A stretch of DNA of 64,000 nucleotides from Margaritifera margaritifera (GCA_029931535.1 JAQPZY010001048.1:203501-267500); one strand, 5' to 3'. Positions 38,164-52,000 are shown, numbered from the stretch's first letter. Program-made: numbers and translations. Notes: generated by a model not told the origin, from the sequence alone.

Positions 38164-38352
38164 TTCTAGCTTTAGTTTACTTGGTTTGCTGAATGTATCC
38201 CTCGGTACAAACAACTTTATATTTTTGTCGGCAGTTGAAGTTTGGTTGATTCCACCTTGGTCTAAAACGAATTCCTGACTCCGGGTCTTGGCCACGGTCA
38301 GCATCTTTACAGTCTTAAACTTTCTCACATCGATGCCGGCGTAGTACAAACC
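38164..38352 (-). CDS. Exon 5: ZU5 domain core
   Basis: Acceptor GCCAAG and donor GTAAGT bracket 189 bases, phase 0 to 0, coding residues 496-558. It holds the most recognisable ZU5 signature in the gene: a Gly-Gly turn (DQGGINQTSTADKNI, around 526-540) followed by a strand, Pro and Phe (IKLFVPRDTF, 540-549), as in the family pattern 'GG-x-L...v-x-L-x-I-P-x-x-A/F'. ZU5 domains bind partners or autoinhibit neighbouring death domains (UNC5, PIDD1) or bind spectrin (ankyrin). No PIDD-type His-Phe-Ser self-cleavage site is seen in this or the following exons. Confidence 0.85.
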
Positions 38353-39309
38353 CTTGGCAAATAATATAACATTTAAAAATTCTATTTTGCTCTATCGGAT
38401 TTACAAAAAAACATATATCACACACAAGGATACATATGAAATTCAATAACATAATGTTTTGATACCCTTAAAGCCAAGTATTACATTCTAGACTGTGGAG
38501 AGTGGTCAGGGGTTTCTGTAGTTTTGGGCCCAAACTTATTTAACAGTGTTTACTTTATTTTTATGAACATGAACTTTAGTCTTGACCCTAACCCTTCCTT
38601 ACAACTTTTTTATTTAGTAAATTATATCTCAAATCCAGCAATCTCAGAAAGACGAAATATTAGTTTTTCGCGTCTATATTACATATAGACTAAGGAAAGA
38701 AATCCTTCCCATCCATTCCCCGTACATCTCACCGCTGCTATGTGGCTACGGTTGTTTATCAGCTTTAGATTGAGCAATACCTCGATGAGGATACTCGCAT
38801 TTGCGTGGAGGTGTGTGAAAGTTTAATAGTAATGGGATCGAGTAAGTATTCTACAAGAACTTGCTTTCTCCTTGAATACATATCCTGATCGCATTAACAT
38901 TATGAAAATAAGTAACCGGATGAGGCAATGAGGAGTTTCGTACCATGGTCATACTCGAGGGTATATTGATTTTCCCCAATATAAGAGTAAACCGCACTCC
39001 TAATAACAGACAAGAACAACTGACGGCCACCTAAGCCGCGACGTTTGTACCCGGGTTAGAGAAAATGAAGGAAAACATTTTTCTTACCGAGTAAAATCAC
39101 CGACCGGATCAAGCTAAAATGCTGTTCTACGCCCGTGAAGGCTGTGCTGACTTCAAACTGCTATATTATGGTCTGGAATGCATCAACCTGACCTACAGTA
39201 TTCAGTTATTGTCTCTGCGAAGTTAGATCATGTAGATAAAAGCTTGAGAAGGTTGACTCATCGAATGCTAGTCTTGCAGAGATAAATTTGATTTCTTGAG
39301 TTGAGATTT

Positions 39310-39480
39310 TCATTAGGCGTACTTGGTTACTTGAGCTCTAAGAACATGCCGAGTGTAATACCCACTTTAACCATGATGCCAGGGATTGTGTGGTTATATC
39401 ATATTTCACCCTCTTGACGGGAAGAATGATACGTTGCCAGGCCCCACTGCACTTTTCTTTGCGCTATAAGTAGTGATTGA
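39310..39480 (-). pseudogene. Possible tyrosine recombinase remnant of the DIRS-like element
   Basis: A minus-strand frame reads 'QRIILPVKRVKYDITTQSLA' followed by 'SWLKWVLHSA', resembling the recombinase segment in which a strand is followed by 'I...tia.Wl...i..a'. The catalytic Arg/His/Tyr set could not be located. Position downstream of the transcriptase supports the call. Confidence 0.4.
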
Positions 39481-39688
39481 GCGCGTCGACCGGGTCCTGC
39501 ATCACTTTCTCTCTAGGCTCATCGATGAATGAGAGAGGACGGATAACCACTCTTCGATTGCCAACTGATGGCAGACTATTGTTTGCTGTGAATGCTGGTT
39601 ACGTCATCGCGACCACAGAGACATATGATCTGAATTGTATATAGTTCGTGTCCGCCAAAGGGGCATACAAATCGCTAACCCAACATGC

Positions 39689-40130
39689 TTAAACTAGAGC
39701 TATCAAGAAGTATGCTTTCGAAGTGGAGGTGCTTCTAGTTCGTGAGATTCTCTCCAAGACAGAAGGCTTGAATTCTTTTCTTCGCAAGGCTCTCCCAAAC
39801 AAGAACCAAGCGTGAAGGAGTAGCTTGTCAGGGCATGGATGAAACACCTGTGACCATGGCTGTTTGAGCAGGTGTGGTCTCGGTGGAATTTTCAAAGGAA
39901 CGTCTATCACTAAGTCAACCAGATCAATCACCCAGGACTTGTCCTACCTGAAAGGGTCTATTAGAATCACTTTTGTAGTTGTCGTCTATAAGTTTTTGAA
40001 TTATTTTCTGTACCAAGACCGAGTGTAGGCGTAACCTCTAAACCCCTCCCAGCTGACCAAGACAGGATCCATGACCATTGATTATGCATCTAGGGCTGGT
40101 GAGATGAAAGTGAGCAGTTTATGATTCTAC
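39689..40130 (-). pseudogene. DIRS-like connection segment before the recombinase
   Basis: Open pieces read VSWEGFRGYAYTRSWYRK, then WVIDLVDLVIDVPLKIPPRP and SQVFHPCPDKLLLHAWFLFG, followed by a Ser/Arg-rich segment (ERISRTRSTSTSKAY). This matches the region that follows RNase H and leads into the tyrosine recombinase in DIRS-type elements. Several stops interrupt it. Confidence 0.65.
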
Positions 40131-40488
40131 CTCGTTGCAAACAGATCAACGGACAGCCCAAAAATGCACAAATACCATGAAAGATATATGGCTGGACGAA
40201 CTACTCTGTGCGAAGAGTATGGCCCATTCTTGACAATAAATGGGCCAGGACATTGAGCCTGCCGGGAATATGTCTGATCTATGCCGATATAATCATATAT
40301 GTACCTATGTTCACCAGCAGGGAAAATCCGAAACCGGTACGCATAGCCCCCCCCCCCCACACAGAAGAATTATCCGTCATAATAAGGGCTAAATTGAAGC
40401 GCGTTTACTATAACCTTCATGTCTAGATTGTTCATATTGAGAAGTAACTCTTCTGGCCCCCATTCGACATTGACCGTGGTGAAGCTGA

Positions 40489-41197
40489 TCAATAGATTGA
40501 CTCCCCAACAGTACGAGCTGGATTCCGCATAGAACGTACTTTCCGGTCGGAGTTTTTATACAGGAAATCCTGCCGTGAGACATTGTTTTTTGCTCTTCTG
40601 GAGTAGGTTTTAAAAAAGTTCATGCCCAGGTGGACAAAATTCTGGGATGGAGTGAAGTCTGATTTGTCCCAGTTGATCAGGAAACCTAACTGACTCAAAA
40701 GGGAAAGATCGTTTCTGCCATTGACAAAAGATAAACTTACCTTGTGTTTTTGTTTTTTTTCTGTGAAAGTCTTAGAGATACGCCATAGTCTCTGCTGACG
40801 ATATGGATCGGAAGAGAGAGACAACACAGTTGATGATCTTGGCGAAAGTCAATGGGCTGAGAATGAGGTCAAACGTGAGAGCATAAACTTGGTAAATAGT
40901 TCCTTGGAAACCAAACCGAAGGAAGTTGCGCGAGCATGTGTCTATAGTGATGTAAATATATGCGTCGGTTAAATCTAAAGTGACTGCAAATTCGTCTAGT
41001 TTTATCGAAAGTCTGACTGAGCTTACTGTCTCTAATTTAAACCTCAGCTTGGCTATGTTGAGCAGGACAAGGTATATGACTGATCTGAGATTTCGGTTAG
41101 CCTTGGCTACTAGAAATAACCTGGAGTAAGATTCAGGGAAATTAAGCTTGCAAACTATCTCAACCGCCCGCTTGTCGAGTAGATACCAGATCTCCAT
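40489..41197 (-). pseudogene. DIRS-like reverse transcriptase, broken
   Basis: Two overlapping frames give a recognisable reverse transcriptase: 'YSRLFLVAKANRNLRSVIYL' (fingers), 'FAVTLDLTDAYIYITID' (motif A with its catalytic Asp), 'FLRFGFQGTIYQV' and 'LILSPLTFAKIIN' (motif B region). Then, across a frameshift, comes 'LSQLGFLINWDKSDFTPSQN', a stretch diagnostic of the DIRS/Ngaro branch. At the motif C position the expected Tyr-x-Asp-Asp is broken by a stop (Y-L-stop-D) near 40775. The copy cannot encode an active enzyme. Confidence 0.8.
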
Positions 41198-41449
41198 CTA
41201 TAGAACTCTTTACTTCTACAGATCAGACGCCAAGTCCATCATGGAAGGGAAAGGCGAAAGTGGAGGGAACTGGATAAATGAAATCTGAAGCACCTCTGAA
41301 ACAACTTGGATTTCCCACTCGTTCGTGGGAAACATGTCGATCCACATGGTTATAAATGAAGTACTCTCGCTCCTACCGGAAGTCTCTCCGTGGGCGGTCG
41401 ACTTGGCAAGTTGACTTCGTCTGTTAGGAGACTTGGAAGGGAAGACATT

Positions 41450-42640
41450 TTATCTCATTTCACCTTTATTAAATCGCATCGGGAATTGAGGGGCCTGCTG
41501 CCACCGGAAGTTGGATTGAGGACAAAATTGATCGTCTCTTCGCTGCGGTTGTTGTTTCTTCTGCCTGAAATTTGATGCAGGCGGCACGGCAAGTTGAACA
41601 GGCAGTCCGTGAGATGCCTGTTTATGTACTTCCTCAATTTTTCCGTCAAACCGTAATGGCCTGCCCAAGGTGCCGACTGCAGGACTTGGGTGTTAAGCGT
41701 CCTTAGAACGAGCGCAGGCAGGAGTCTCGCCTCAAGAGATCCAGGTTAACTGAAGTTGTCAGGGCCACCATATGATACATTTCCCTGTTAATCTCCTTGG
41801 CAATGCTAACCGTAGATTGCCACGCATAATCGCTACTTGCTTTTCTGGCCAGTCGAAAAATTGCTAGTAAAGCCAAATCTACCATCGCCGAGGTTACGAT
41901 CATGTTTCGCACTAACATGGAGGTGGCGTGCAAGGCATTTGTGTCCACATTATAAACAGAGGGTTGGTCATATTGACCGACGCAATGTTTTGTTCAAGGA
42001 CGGCAGCTCGGTGCTGAACGTCGGCGACTATGTGCGATAACAGCGTGGAGAAAACGACACTGGTGACATGCTTTGCGAAAAGAAACCTTGGAACTGCCTG
42101 GGTCCCGTATTTAACAGCCAGGCGATCAGATATTTCTTACCTTCCGCTGACCGTAGAAGAAGACACAAGGATGGCTGTTTTTCCTCGTCTTCCAAATCAA
42201 CTGAAACCTTGAACTTATATGCATGATGTGCAGTGACTGGGCTGGTTACTCGGAAATTGTCAGAACTATGTAGATTGCATCCGCTGCCGCATTCAAACTG
42301 TATTCTGTAGCTCCATTGTAGGATCGGCGTGTGGTAAGTCTTCAATGTTATTCCCTCACTGTGGGGGTTGTCTTCATTGGCCATTCAGCCGACATCAGAA
42401 CAGAGCACCCCGGAGGAGAGGAACGAGGCCGTGTTATCATTCCTGTGTATGGCTTGATATATTTCCAAAGGATAAGCCGCAAAGATTTGAGACAGCGGTT
42501 GCATAGACGGCCAGGCAAGTTTTGTCTTGCCGGTCTGTTGACTGGTTGGCCCGGCTATCACCTGGACGGACGGCAAAGTTATCGTCTGTTCGTGTAGTAT
42601 ACGCCACGGCTCTCGGAAGTGACGGATTCCCGGTCACTGA
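41450..42640 (-). pseudogene. DIRS-like gag-region remnants
   Basis: Three frame-shifted segments (about 42384-42028, 41948-41703 and 41668-41450) precede the reverse transcriptase. The middle one is helical (NALHATSMLVRNMIVTSAMV and onward) and the last is basic and Gln/Pro-rich (RQKKQQPQRRDDQF), as in the RNA-binding end of DIRS and Ngaro gag products. Assignment rests mainly on position next to the transcriptase. Confidence 0.5.
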
Positions 42641-43261
42641 TTGTGGAGTAGGGGCGCTGGATTAGCTTATTGATAGACAGAACGGCTTATAGTGTCCACC
42701 ATTATGCTGGCCAACAAAGGGTACCAACGATCGTGTGTTCGAGCACAAGGTAACAAAAAGAAAATGAAACAAAAACAAACAAAAAGAAACAAATTTGTTT
42801 TTTTAAATAAATAAATAAATAAAGAATTCCCAAAGGCCGCAACTCCGAGAAATTCAAATAAATACCAAACAATTTCAGAAAGTCATGTTTGTAAATACCT
42901 GTACATTCAATGCTCTACCGACTTTGTCGATGTATGGTCAATAATCCACACGATTATCTTAGATTCTGTGAGAGGTTGAAGATACGATGCATATCGTTCC
43001 GAGCGAAAGCTAAAAGCTGGTCAACAACCCTAGCCACATAGCAACGACGATGGGAGGTAAGGGATGGGTTGGGAAGAGTTTTTTCCCTTCGTTTATGGGA
43101 TATGGACGGGAAAGACGAAAATTCGTCTTTCTGGGATTGCTGGATTCGAGAAGTAGCCGAGCTTCTTCATAACGATAATGTGAACGGTGAATCTATTCAA
43201 AGGAAAAATTGTAGTTACTGAAATAGTGTCGATACACAGATTTCATGTTCGATCTACTTAC

Positions 43262-43399
43262 CAGCTGGCTGATATGTGGTGGGGGTACAATTACAGGACG
43301 CTGCTCTGTCCACTCGCCACCGTCTATGGACATCTTAGCAACAATCTCATCACTGCTGTCCGTGATGGAGCAGTGTGGAGCGTATACTCGCATGGGGAC
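43262..43399 (-). CDS. Exon 4: first ZU5-like beta module
   Basis: Acceptor TATAG and a consensus GTAAGT donor bracket 138 bases, phase 0 to 0, coding 46 residues (450-495). The product runs from VPMRVYAPHCS through a conspicuous SIDGGEW motif (473-479) to a proline-rich turn (VIVPPPHISQL). A beta strand, an acidic loop and a 'DGG-x-W' hairpin are typical of the ZU5-type sandwiches that precede UPA and death domains in invertebrate proteins. Assignment as a first ZU5-like repeat is by motif and position, not alignment. Confidence 0.75.
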
Positions 43400-45227
43400 C
43401 TATACGAATATAATGAAGAGTCTTTAGAAACATCTTTCCTATGTCGATTAACAACAATATTAAATACAAACTTCCTTAACTGTCATTTGATTTAGATAAA
43501 CTTGTGTTCATGCGGACCTGATTATTATAGTGCATTTTTTAAATTATTATACAGTCAATCCTATTTTAGCAGACACATTTGGCAGGCTCAGATAATTCTA
43601 CTATTTCAGGTCATCTATTCTTAAATAACAAAACTGTACTATGAAAATATTTAGGGACATGTTATCCGTTTATATAAAGTGCCCATTAGGGCAGATTCTA
43701 CTTCAGTATTTTGTATTCAATGTGAGGACAAATGTTTATGAAGGTCATGATAAGCCAGATCATTGGATGATTACTAAATGCAGATTTTGTCATACAAAGG
43801 GAAAGATTATATCGAAATATTTAGATTATTACACATTTACAGAGCGAAATGTATTTGCATTTTGTGTAATATAGGCTAAGGTGATATTATTCAAGGTACA
43901 ACGTTTGTTTACGGTATTGTGACTCAATCCATCCAGTCGAAACATCAATTCTTGATGTCCAATGACCTTCTTGTAAAATAAATTTAGTTATTCACTCTTT
44001 TCAAAGCACAAATCTCTCATATTATTAACTCGTGCTTCTTTGCTACGGCAGTAGTTTGTTCCTTTAGAAGTGGTTCCATTTGTTAACCTTTCTTATTTGA
44101 CGATTGTGCTCAAATCTAATCAATAAATAAGACAATAAATACTGAATAAATGTTGTTACAAACTTTAAAAAAATTTTCAAACGGTTTTAAATTTCACCTC
44201 ACGTTGAGGGTGTAACTCTAATCAATAGCTTTGCATAGGATTGCATCTTTTGTAAAATAACACCGATTTTTGTACAACAATTAACCTGCGTTTCCATCCT
44301 GTGGCACATATTCCATCATAAATTGTTCTACATGACAACATATTTCATAATACAGAGTAGTTCGTTTAATACATGTGAATGTTTGTTTTACTGAAGAGAG
44401 AGTTCCCCGCCAAAGAAGTGTGAACACCTCCCCCACCCCACGCAAGACAACATGATCTTGAAATTACCATTTGCCAACTGAATAATCTTTTTCAAACGAC
44501 ATATATAATTTTAGTTTTTCTTAATAACATCTGTAAATTATTTTCATAAAACGCTACTGTGTTCTAACACAGTATATTTAGCACAAGTTTTGAATTTAGT
44601 TAATTTGTTTGAATTATACCTATCAGGATCGTTTACTTATAGTAGACGCACTTCCCTAAGAACATCCTACTGATCTAATTGCAAACTGCATAAGATGATT
44701 GCATTGCTCGCAAGTAACACTGGTCTACAGCCAAAATGCTTCCGCAATAAATGTTGTAAAACTTTGCTAATTCTGGGTCACTGAGAACGAAAATGATGCT
44801 TAACATTGTTGATTGACTCTAGTTTTAAATATATTATACTGGGTCAGTATAGACGACCCTTGACTTGTGAATGGCGGAGGATAAGTGAGTTATAAAGGGA
44901 AGGGATCTCAATTTAAACCAGAAATGACTAAAATACATCTTTGACTGGATCATTGAATAAACATATTACTGGGTTTGGACAGTACTTGCTTTTTAAGCAA
45001 AACAATGACTGATGCAATCTAAAGCTGGTATTGCGTCATAATTGATATGAATTGCATTATGTTATTCCTAGAAGTCATGGATGATGCAATCATAACTAAG
45101 CTTGCATCACTCTGTTGAAGAAATTGCCGTATATCAGCTCTACAAATCATACAGTTTCGTGCTCTCTTATTTGTTAGTCTTTGATTTTGCAAAGGGACAC
45201 ATTTCTGTTTAGCCAAAGTGAGCAGAG

Positions 45228-46015
45228 ATGCCTCGTTCTTGTGTGAATAATGCAGATAACTTCTGCTATGTTTGTGGTGAGGTGACTTTTGCGTCACAAA
45301 ACCGCAGTATAACAACTATGGTTAAAAAAGCTTATCACCTTTATGTTGGCTGCAAAATTGGAGATCCGGACAAGATGTGGGCTTCACACATATGCTGCAA
45401 CAAATCTTCGCCAGTGGTTTAACAAGAAAAGGAAATCTTTGCCTTTTGCAGTGTCAATGATTTGGAGAGAGCAAACAGATCATATCAGCAATTGTTACTT
45501 ATGCATGGTGCCTAGTTGGGAATGGTGTGTGAAAGAAGAAAAAGTGGACTGTGCATAATCCAAACATTCCGTCAGCTATACGCTCAGTATCCCACGGAAA
45601 AGGACTTCTGGTTCCTGATGCACCAGAATCATTTTTACTTGAGTCAGACTAGGAAGAGGAAGAGGATGAAACTTCTAGTCCTGAACCATCAATGTCACAT
45701 GACCCATATTTTCTCCCATCCTCCTCCTCTGAACCACACCTCATAACACAAGGTGAACTGAATGACCTTGTCAGGGATTTGGAATTTCCCAAGAGTAAGG
45801 CAGAGCTGTTGGGCTCCAGACTACAGTAGTGGAATCTCCTGGCAGGTGATGTTAGGGTTTCCCTGTTTCGTGACTGTCAAAAGGATCTTGTCCAATTCTG
45901 CTTCATGGAAGGTGATCTTGTAGACTGCAACAACATCGATGGTGTGCTGGCAGCCTCACCATCCTTCATGATCCAGATGAGTGGAGACTCTTCATTGTAA
46001 ATGGTTTAAAGTCCG
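45228..46015 (+). pseudogene. Broken copy of a Cys-rich repeat-family gene
   Basis: Recognisable across frames as a family that is abundant in mollusc, cnidarian and arthropod genomes: 'NFCYVCGEVTFASQNRSITT', 'VKKAYHLYVGCKIGDPDKMW', 'HICC', then (frame change near 45400) 'LRQWFNKKRKSLPFAVSMIW' and an acidic/Ser-rich segment. Further on come 'GELNDLVRDLEFPKSKAELL', 'LFRDCQKDLVQFCFMEGDLV' and DCNNIDGVLAA. Paired Cys residues suggest a zinc-binding N-terminus. In-frame stops (near 45650 and 45826) and at least two frameshifts disable it, and similarity ends abruptly near 46000. The family is usually treated as transposon-associated. Its function is unknown to me. Confidence 0.65.
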
Positions 46016-49000
46016 GCCAAATATTATTGTACCAGTCATTGATTATAAATAAGATGGTAGTACTGAGCGGACTATTACGTAAGCTTTAGAAGTTTCAGTT
46101 GCTAGTTTACTTATATACTCTGTATAGGCTCCTTTGGAACTGAACATACTATTATAACAAATTCACATGATATAATAAGAAATGCGCATCATATATTAAC
46201 AACTGCAAATTATATACGTAACGTACGCAACATGTAATAAAACTTACTTTATTTCATGAGCCTTGTTTGATTTCTTTGATCCTGCTCAACAAATGAAATG
46301 TTTCTACTAGGAAAATACTAAATACATGACAGCCAGGGGGAAAAAATGACAAAACTGTAAGATGTTCAGGTTGATGAATTAAGTAATTGTGCTAATACTT
46401 GATGTCATGTGTAGACTAAACATCGGATAACGACTTGGAAATTTTTGCAACTCTAACATTTAAAAAGATTGTACACGTCTTCACGATTTGTTTTCGTCCA
46501 TCTTTTCCAACTCTTTTTCAGTCAAGATTTTATCGGTTATATGTTTTTATGTTCCACGTGCATTAGCTATGTTCAATTTCTAGCTTAACATCTTATTCTT
46601 ATGTTCAACATTAGTTGCATTATTAATTACATTGCTATCAGCGATGTAAAGGTGCTAAGAAAGCAGCGAGTAGCATAAATGGTTGATAAGCTATTTCAAA
46701 AGGTAAACCACTCGATATATGATTGTTTTGAATGACCAGACTTTGTCAGCACTTCGGGGGCGATATGGAGAGGAAGCATTGTCAAGTTTCCTTTTGCAGT
46801 CTTAAAATTCATATTTCTATCAACTCAGAAACAATATACGTTAGCTGTTACCTTTTTTGTAACACCGTTACTTTCTTGGATAGAAAAGTTAGTCCAGCCT
46901 TTCGATTAATCGTTGTTTGAAAGAGAAATAATTTAATCAAATGACAATGATCTCCTTTACAAACAAATACATGGCCCACGGTTATATTTACATTTAAAAG
47001 CAGATAGCACAAGAGCATACGTGGGTTCCCCAACAAGTTGGTGAACAGTTTTATGTTTTTTAGGCTCACTGTCAATCAAGTATTTGTTTTTTCCTTCAAG
47101 TATCTCAAGTCATGATGTGGTGAAATTTTAGAAAAATGTTGCAGATACATCTAAATTATTTCATAGGTATGATATTGTTATTTTACTTAAATACGTCGCC
47201 ATCAGATACAATTATTTTACATGCAGAAATCAGTTTCCTTATTTGGAATTCATAGTAAAACAATGTGTATACTGATTTCGCTAACTTTACTAAAGTTCTG
47301 TCCATGAAATGCAATAACGGAATCCAACAACAATATAATGCCATCCACACAGCTCAGTTTACTTGATTATGACGAAATTTTATGTCGCACTGTGATTTGT
47401 ATATTTCGATAAATCGCTCTCAACTTTTAAATGATGAATGACATGTATGACAAAAATACTTGTTTTCATTATATTAAATGTGTACATCGATCAGTTCATT
47501 TAATATGGTTTCTTGGTTCCTTGGTTAAAACTAGTTATCAATTTACCTGAAATAAGCTGAGTTGAAGGAGAAGTATGCCGTGATGAACTTGTTAGGTATT
47601 TCCATCTTAATGTGTTGAACATTGTCACCTGTACATCTTATATGAAGTTGTTTTCTTTTGCAAACGCATTGATCCTGTATTTATTGCTGTCTACACTCAA
47701 ATGTGATGCTCTGTTGATTGTGCACTCTAATCTTTTCATTTTAGTACCAAATTAATCATTTATTTTACACATTATTTGCACCCTTTGTATTTTGTATTTC
47801 CTTTAACTGCTTTTATTAGGTTTCATGTTAAATTTGTAACATTTTTGAACTGTTGTTTCTTCATAGTTGTCATAGCCGTCTCCGTAATTGAGGTCCGTTG
47901 GAGGCTGAACAACGACTTGCAAGGAGGTGAAAGTTCTTCCAAAAGAAATATCTTTAGAAGCTATATATTTACTCACTGTGAGAAGTGCACAGTATTTTAT
48001 TTCATCCAGATGGTATCAATATTTTTCACACATCTACTCTTAATAATTAATTTTGTTATAATTTATTTTCATTGTAAGATTTTACGGTTGCTTTATTATT
48101 GAACATTGTAAGTATTTTTCCAGGGAAAAAAATCGATGATGATTGAGTATTTGTGAGTCGCTTCTATACCGTCATCGTATGAAATTTAAAAGAAATTATT
48201 TTGTTCTAATGAGGCATCAATTTCTTAGTAATTTTCATTACCAGTTATAATTTTCATCATGTTCTATGGCAGCTTGTAGTTTTTTTTTCATTCTTTTTTA
48301 TTTCTTCTTATTTGAGATGTGGAAAAAAAATCATATTCATATGTCTCAGTGATGTCTCTTTTAATTTAGTATGTGATGTCATCTGTTGACTTGAAAGTAC
48401 ACTACTGTGAAGCTGTTTATCACATGTTTCATATGCATCATTGTGTTGTTTAACGACGATGCTTTGGAATGTATTTTCTTTTTTTCCTTCTGGTTTTCTT
48501 ATAATTGGTAAATATCATGATATATTTGCGTAAGCTCTTTTATTTGGACGTGGGCTATTTTTTCCACATCTGCCTCATCCCAGAAAGTAGTTAGCGTTCA
48601 AAAACTCCATATGTTCGCGCTCCATGATATTCCTCTCTATATGATGCAATTCAATCGTCTGAGGATGATCTGTGTACCTTTGGTACAAAAATTATTTGAA
48701 CGAAATAACGTTCTCTGCTGGCTGTTAAACGATTCATCAAATGCTTTCAATTTTACAAGTACACGCTTGTCACCTTCCATTAATATAGTCTTTAAACTCA
48801 TTTGAACTTTATATGTGTCTAATTTTATGTCGTGTAGAGATAATTCTTGATCGTAAAATATGTCCTAAATACCCGCTCCCTACAATGTACGCTCAGTACA
48901 CATTTGGTTCACCTAATCAAATTTGACTAATTTTGAGTATTTAATTTTTCCAACTAATCCTTAACGCTTTTGTTTCAAAACTATTTTTCTTCATCAAAAT

Positions 49001-52000
49001 GTGTATTTCAGTACTTCTCTCTTTGACAATATTCAGGAAGCACAGTTTACGTTGTGCCCTTTCTGCATTTTTTCTTGCTATGTCCCAGGTGCATTTGGAA
49101 AACATATATGTCACTCTCAAGATGAATTGTATCCAGTAGTGAATTGTTCGTATGCTTGCAAGTCAACAATGTCCGCTCACCACTGGTCATGAATATACAC
49201 TAACAAAGACACTTATGTAGGGAAATCTTTTCTTTGCTTCCTTGTGTAATGTGTATGTTGAGTATACAGTTAGACATTATTTTATTATATGTTTGCCCCG
49301 TTTAGTTTGTTCTCACAATTGATTTATAGTTGTTATTTGTGTAATCATCTATCCTTTAAGATCGTAATTAGGATGCCTAAACTCATGCTCATTGTCTTGG
49401 TCTGCAAAATCAACTTTTGGTGTAATTCGTCGCCCATTTGAGCGCAGTCAGCTAATTAAACTCACATAGCCAAATTGCTATACATTCAAATAAGACAGAC
49501 TAATCAGGCGTATGTACTATAAACGATCTATCCATGAAGATACTTTTTAAGTGATGAAAATGACATGCTGTGCGGTTCTTTTGAGGAATAATCTCTTGTA
49601 AGTGTCCACTTTAAATTCTGGCTAGGTGAGATCGCCCCGCTTACATCTAGTAGTACCTGTGCTGCGACAGCGATACAAATAAGCATTTTCTTAGTTTCAA
49701 ACCTATTATTGTGTACAAAATTACCCATATGTAGGCTTCTTTAAAAAAATTATTTTTGTTTTTGCGCGCGAATTATTTTCAGCTAATCAGCGATATTCGT
49801 TCTTTAAAATAGGGTATTTAATATGCTGATACTACACATAGGCTGATTCCATAGCACATTCAAAATGAGTTGCCTGTAAACATAAACCAAATTGTAATTC
49901 TACAATAATTATTAATAGTCATCAGCATATGTCCTTGAAATATCCCGCAAAAAAAAAACAACAACAAAACCACAAAGTTATCGCACGGTTTATGTTTTGA
50001 AGATATCATGGAATTTATTTGTAATTTGCGAACGCGTTGTAATTATACATCGATAACATTTCCCTCCAAAGAATACACATTTCCCTTTGAAACTTCAACA
50101 CACATTTCTCTTTCAAACTTCCTGATATATGCAAAAACAAATAGTTTGGTTCAAAGAATACAAATTTCCCTTTGAAACTTCAATACAAATTTCCCTTTGA
50201 AACTTCTTGATATATGCAAAAAACAAATAGTTTGGTTCATATGAGGATATGTAGTTTATATCCCAAGCTAAATGCATTTCAATCCACACTGCAACATGAC
50301 ACTGAGAGAGGAAAGTAATCTGGTATTGTTACTTAGGCTACTAATCGATACAAAATTTTAAAAAAGGTTTGCTTTTCTCGAAATAGTACTCAACATCATT
50401 GACTGCGCTTGCATACAGTCGGCATCATTCTGCATTTCTTTCTTTCGAGGGGAATTGACAGAAAAATGTTTGCATGTTGGTGCGTGTGTGTGTGTGTACA
50501 TTAATTGTAATATAAAATGAAAGTACATCTTGGAACCCAATTCTCCTTCTTCATATACTTCAATTGTCACCAACTTTGATAAAACCAAACGGTCCCTTTC
50601 GTCGTTAATGAACTCCCAAATTAAGTAGTTTATCAGTTATCAAAGGGAAATGTACTTGACCATTTTCGTTATTGTACTTGAGGTTGATGGAACTCCACCC
50701 GTAATAAGATCTGTCAAACATTTGAAAATAACGAGGAAAATTATGGAAAAAGGAGAAAACATTTCATAAATTACTTCACAAATTACATAAGCAAGATTTA
50801 AAAATGAATATATATATATAGGGATCAAGTAAGCTCCTGTAATCGTCCGGTTTTCTCTGTATGTTGTATATCGTTTGACACAACAGGGAAAAAGACAATA
50901 TCTTTATATATGCAAAAAATACATATGTCACAGTCAACCTTTAATAATTGCAAGCAGCTATATATACTTTTGAAAGTCGATAACTGTTAATCATAAATTA
51001 ATGTGCTCGAATTTCCACCGATACATTTTTGGATACACGTGTTGTTAATAGCGCTGATGAGAATATGCATTATACTGCACTTTTTAGCTATCCCATTAAT
51101 GTTTTTAATATTCAGCGTTTCTAAAAACTGGTACTTTCAGTAATAACGTCTTAAACATACAGAACAGAAAATGTATTACCAAAATTACTCAAAAAGGTAT
51201 TCCTAATTTTCTGATAAAAGAGTGAGAACGAGGTTTGGCATATTTTATCGTGTCTGGGTCATTTGCCACTAAGTATATATGTTGCTATCGGGCACAGACA
51301 ACGAATTCAATTTCCATAAAACATAATGTTAATATCTGGCCAAATTACTATAATAAGTGGTAAGACCGGAAATCACCCTTACATTCTATAAATGATCCAT
51401 CCAAGAGGGAACCTTTGCAACGAAAAATGATCTTCGTTACATTGCAAATGCACCGCAATGTGTTTTCCCGATAATTATCTTCAACCAAGAAGCTACCTTC
51501 ATTTTGTATATATGGTAGTTAATAGTTAATATGCATATGGGCTATCTCTTTAGATTATAAAATAATTAGCAACGTATTAGCATTTAAAACAGCATGAAAA
51601 TCAGCATAATACTTTACGCTTGACGAATTATCCTTAGGCCTTATTTTCAATAATTTGTTGTATTTATTCAATCCTTTCAAGCATGTGAATTATTTCTTGT
51701 TTATGTTGCATTAATCGATATATACTGATAACTGAAAAACAGCTACTTCATGTACTGTACCACCATGTGCTGCTTTAAATAAAACATTTTTTCCATACAT
51801 TCTAACAGTTTTGGTCGAATCGTTGTAGATGGACGCTATAAAATGTATGAGATCTTCTAGCGTACTGTACATTTAGCCGAATTAAAAACAATTTTATTTA
51901 CTGACATCAAATGTGTGAATCAATTCTTCTTCATACCGCACTGTTATGATCATCTTTCTATTAAATTTAGCGCTGCTTATTTTATTGTTATAATTAATAA

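Larger units (their letters stand above)
39300..42660 (-). mobile_element. Degenerate DIRS-like (tyrosine-recombinase) retroelement
   Basis: A block clearly richer in G+C than its flanks carries broken minus-strand reading frames in the order gag-like, reverse transcriptase, RNase H/connection, recombinase. It lies in the intron between exons 4 and 5 of the ZU5/death gene, on the same strand. Many frameshifts and stops make it a fossil. Its ends were not resolved, so terminal repeats and the internal complementary region typical of DIRS elements were not confirmed. Confidence 0.75.
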
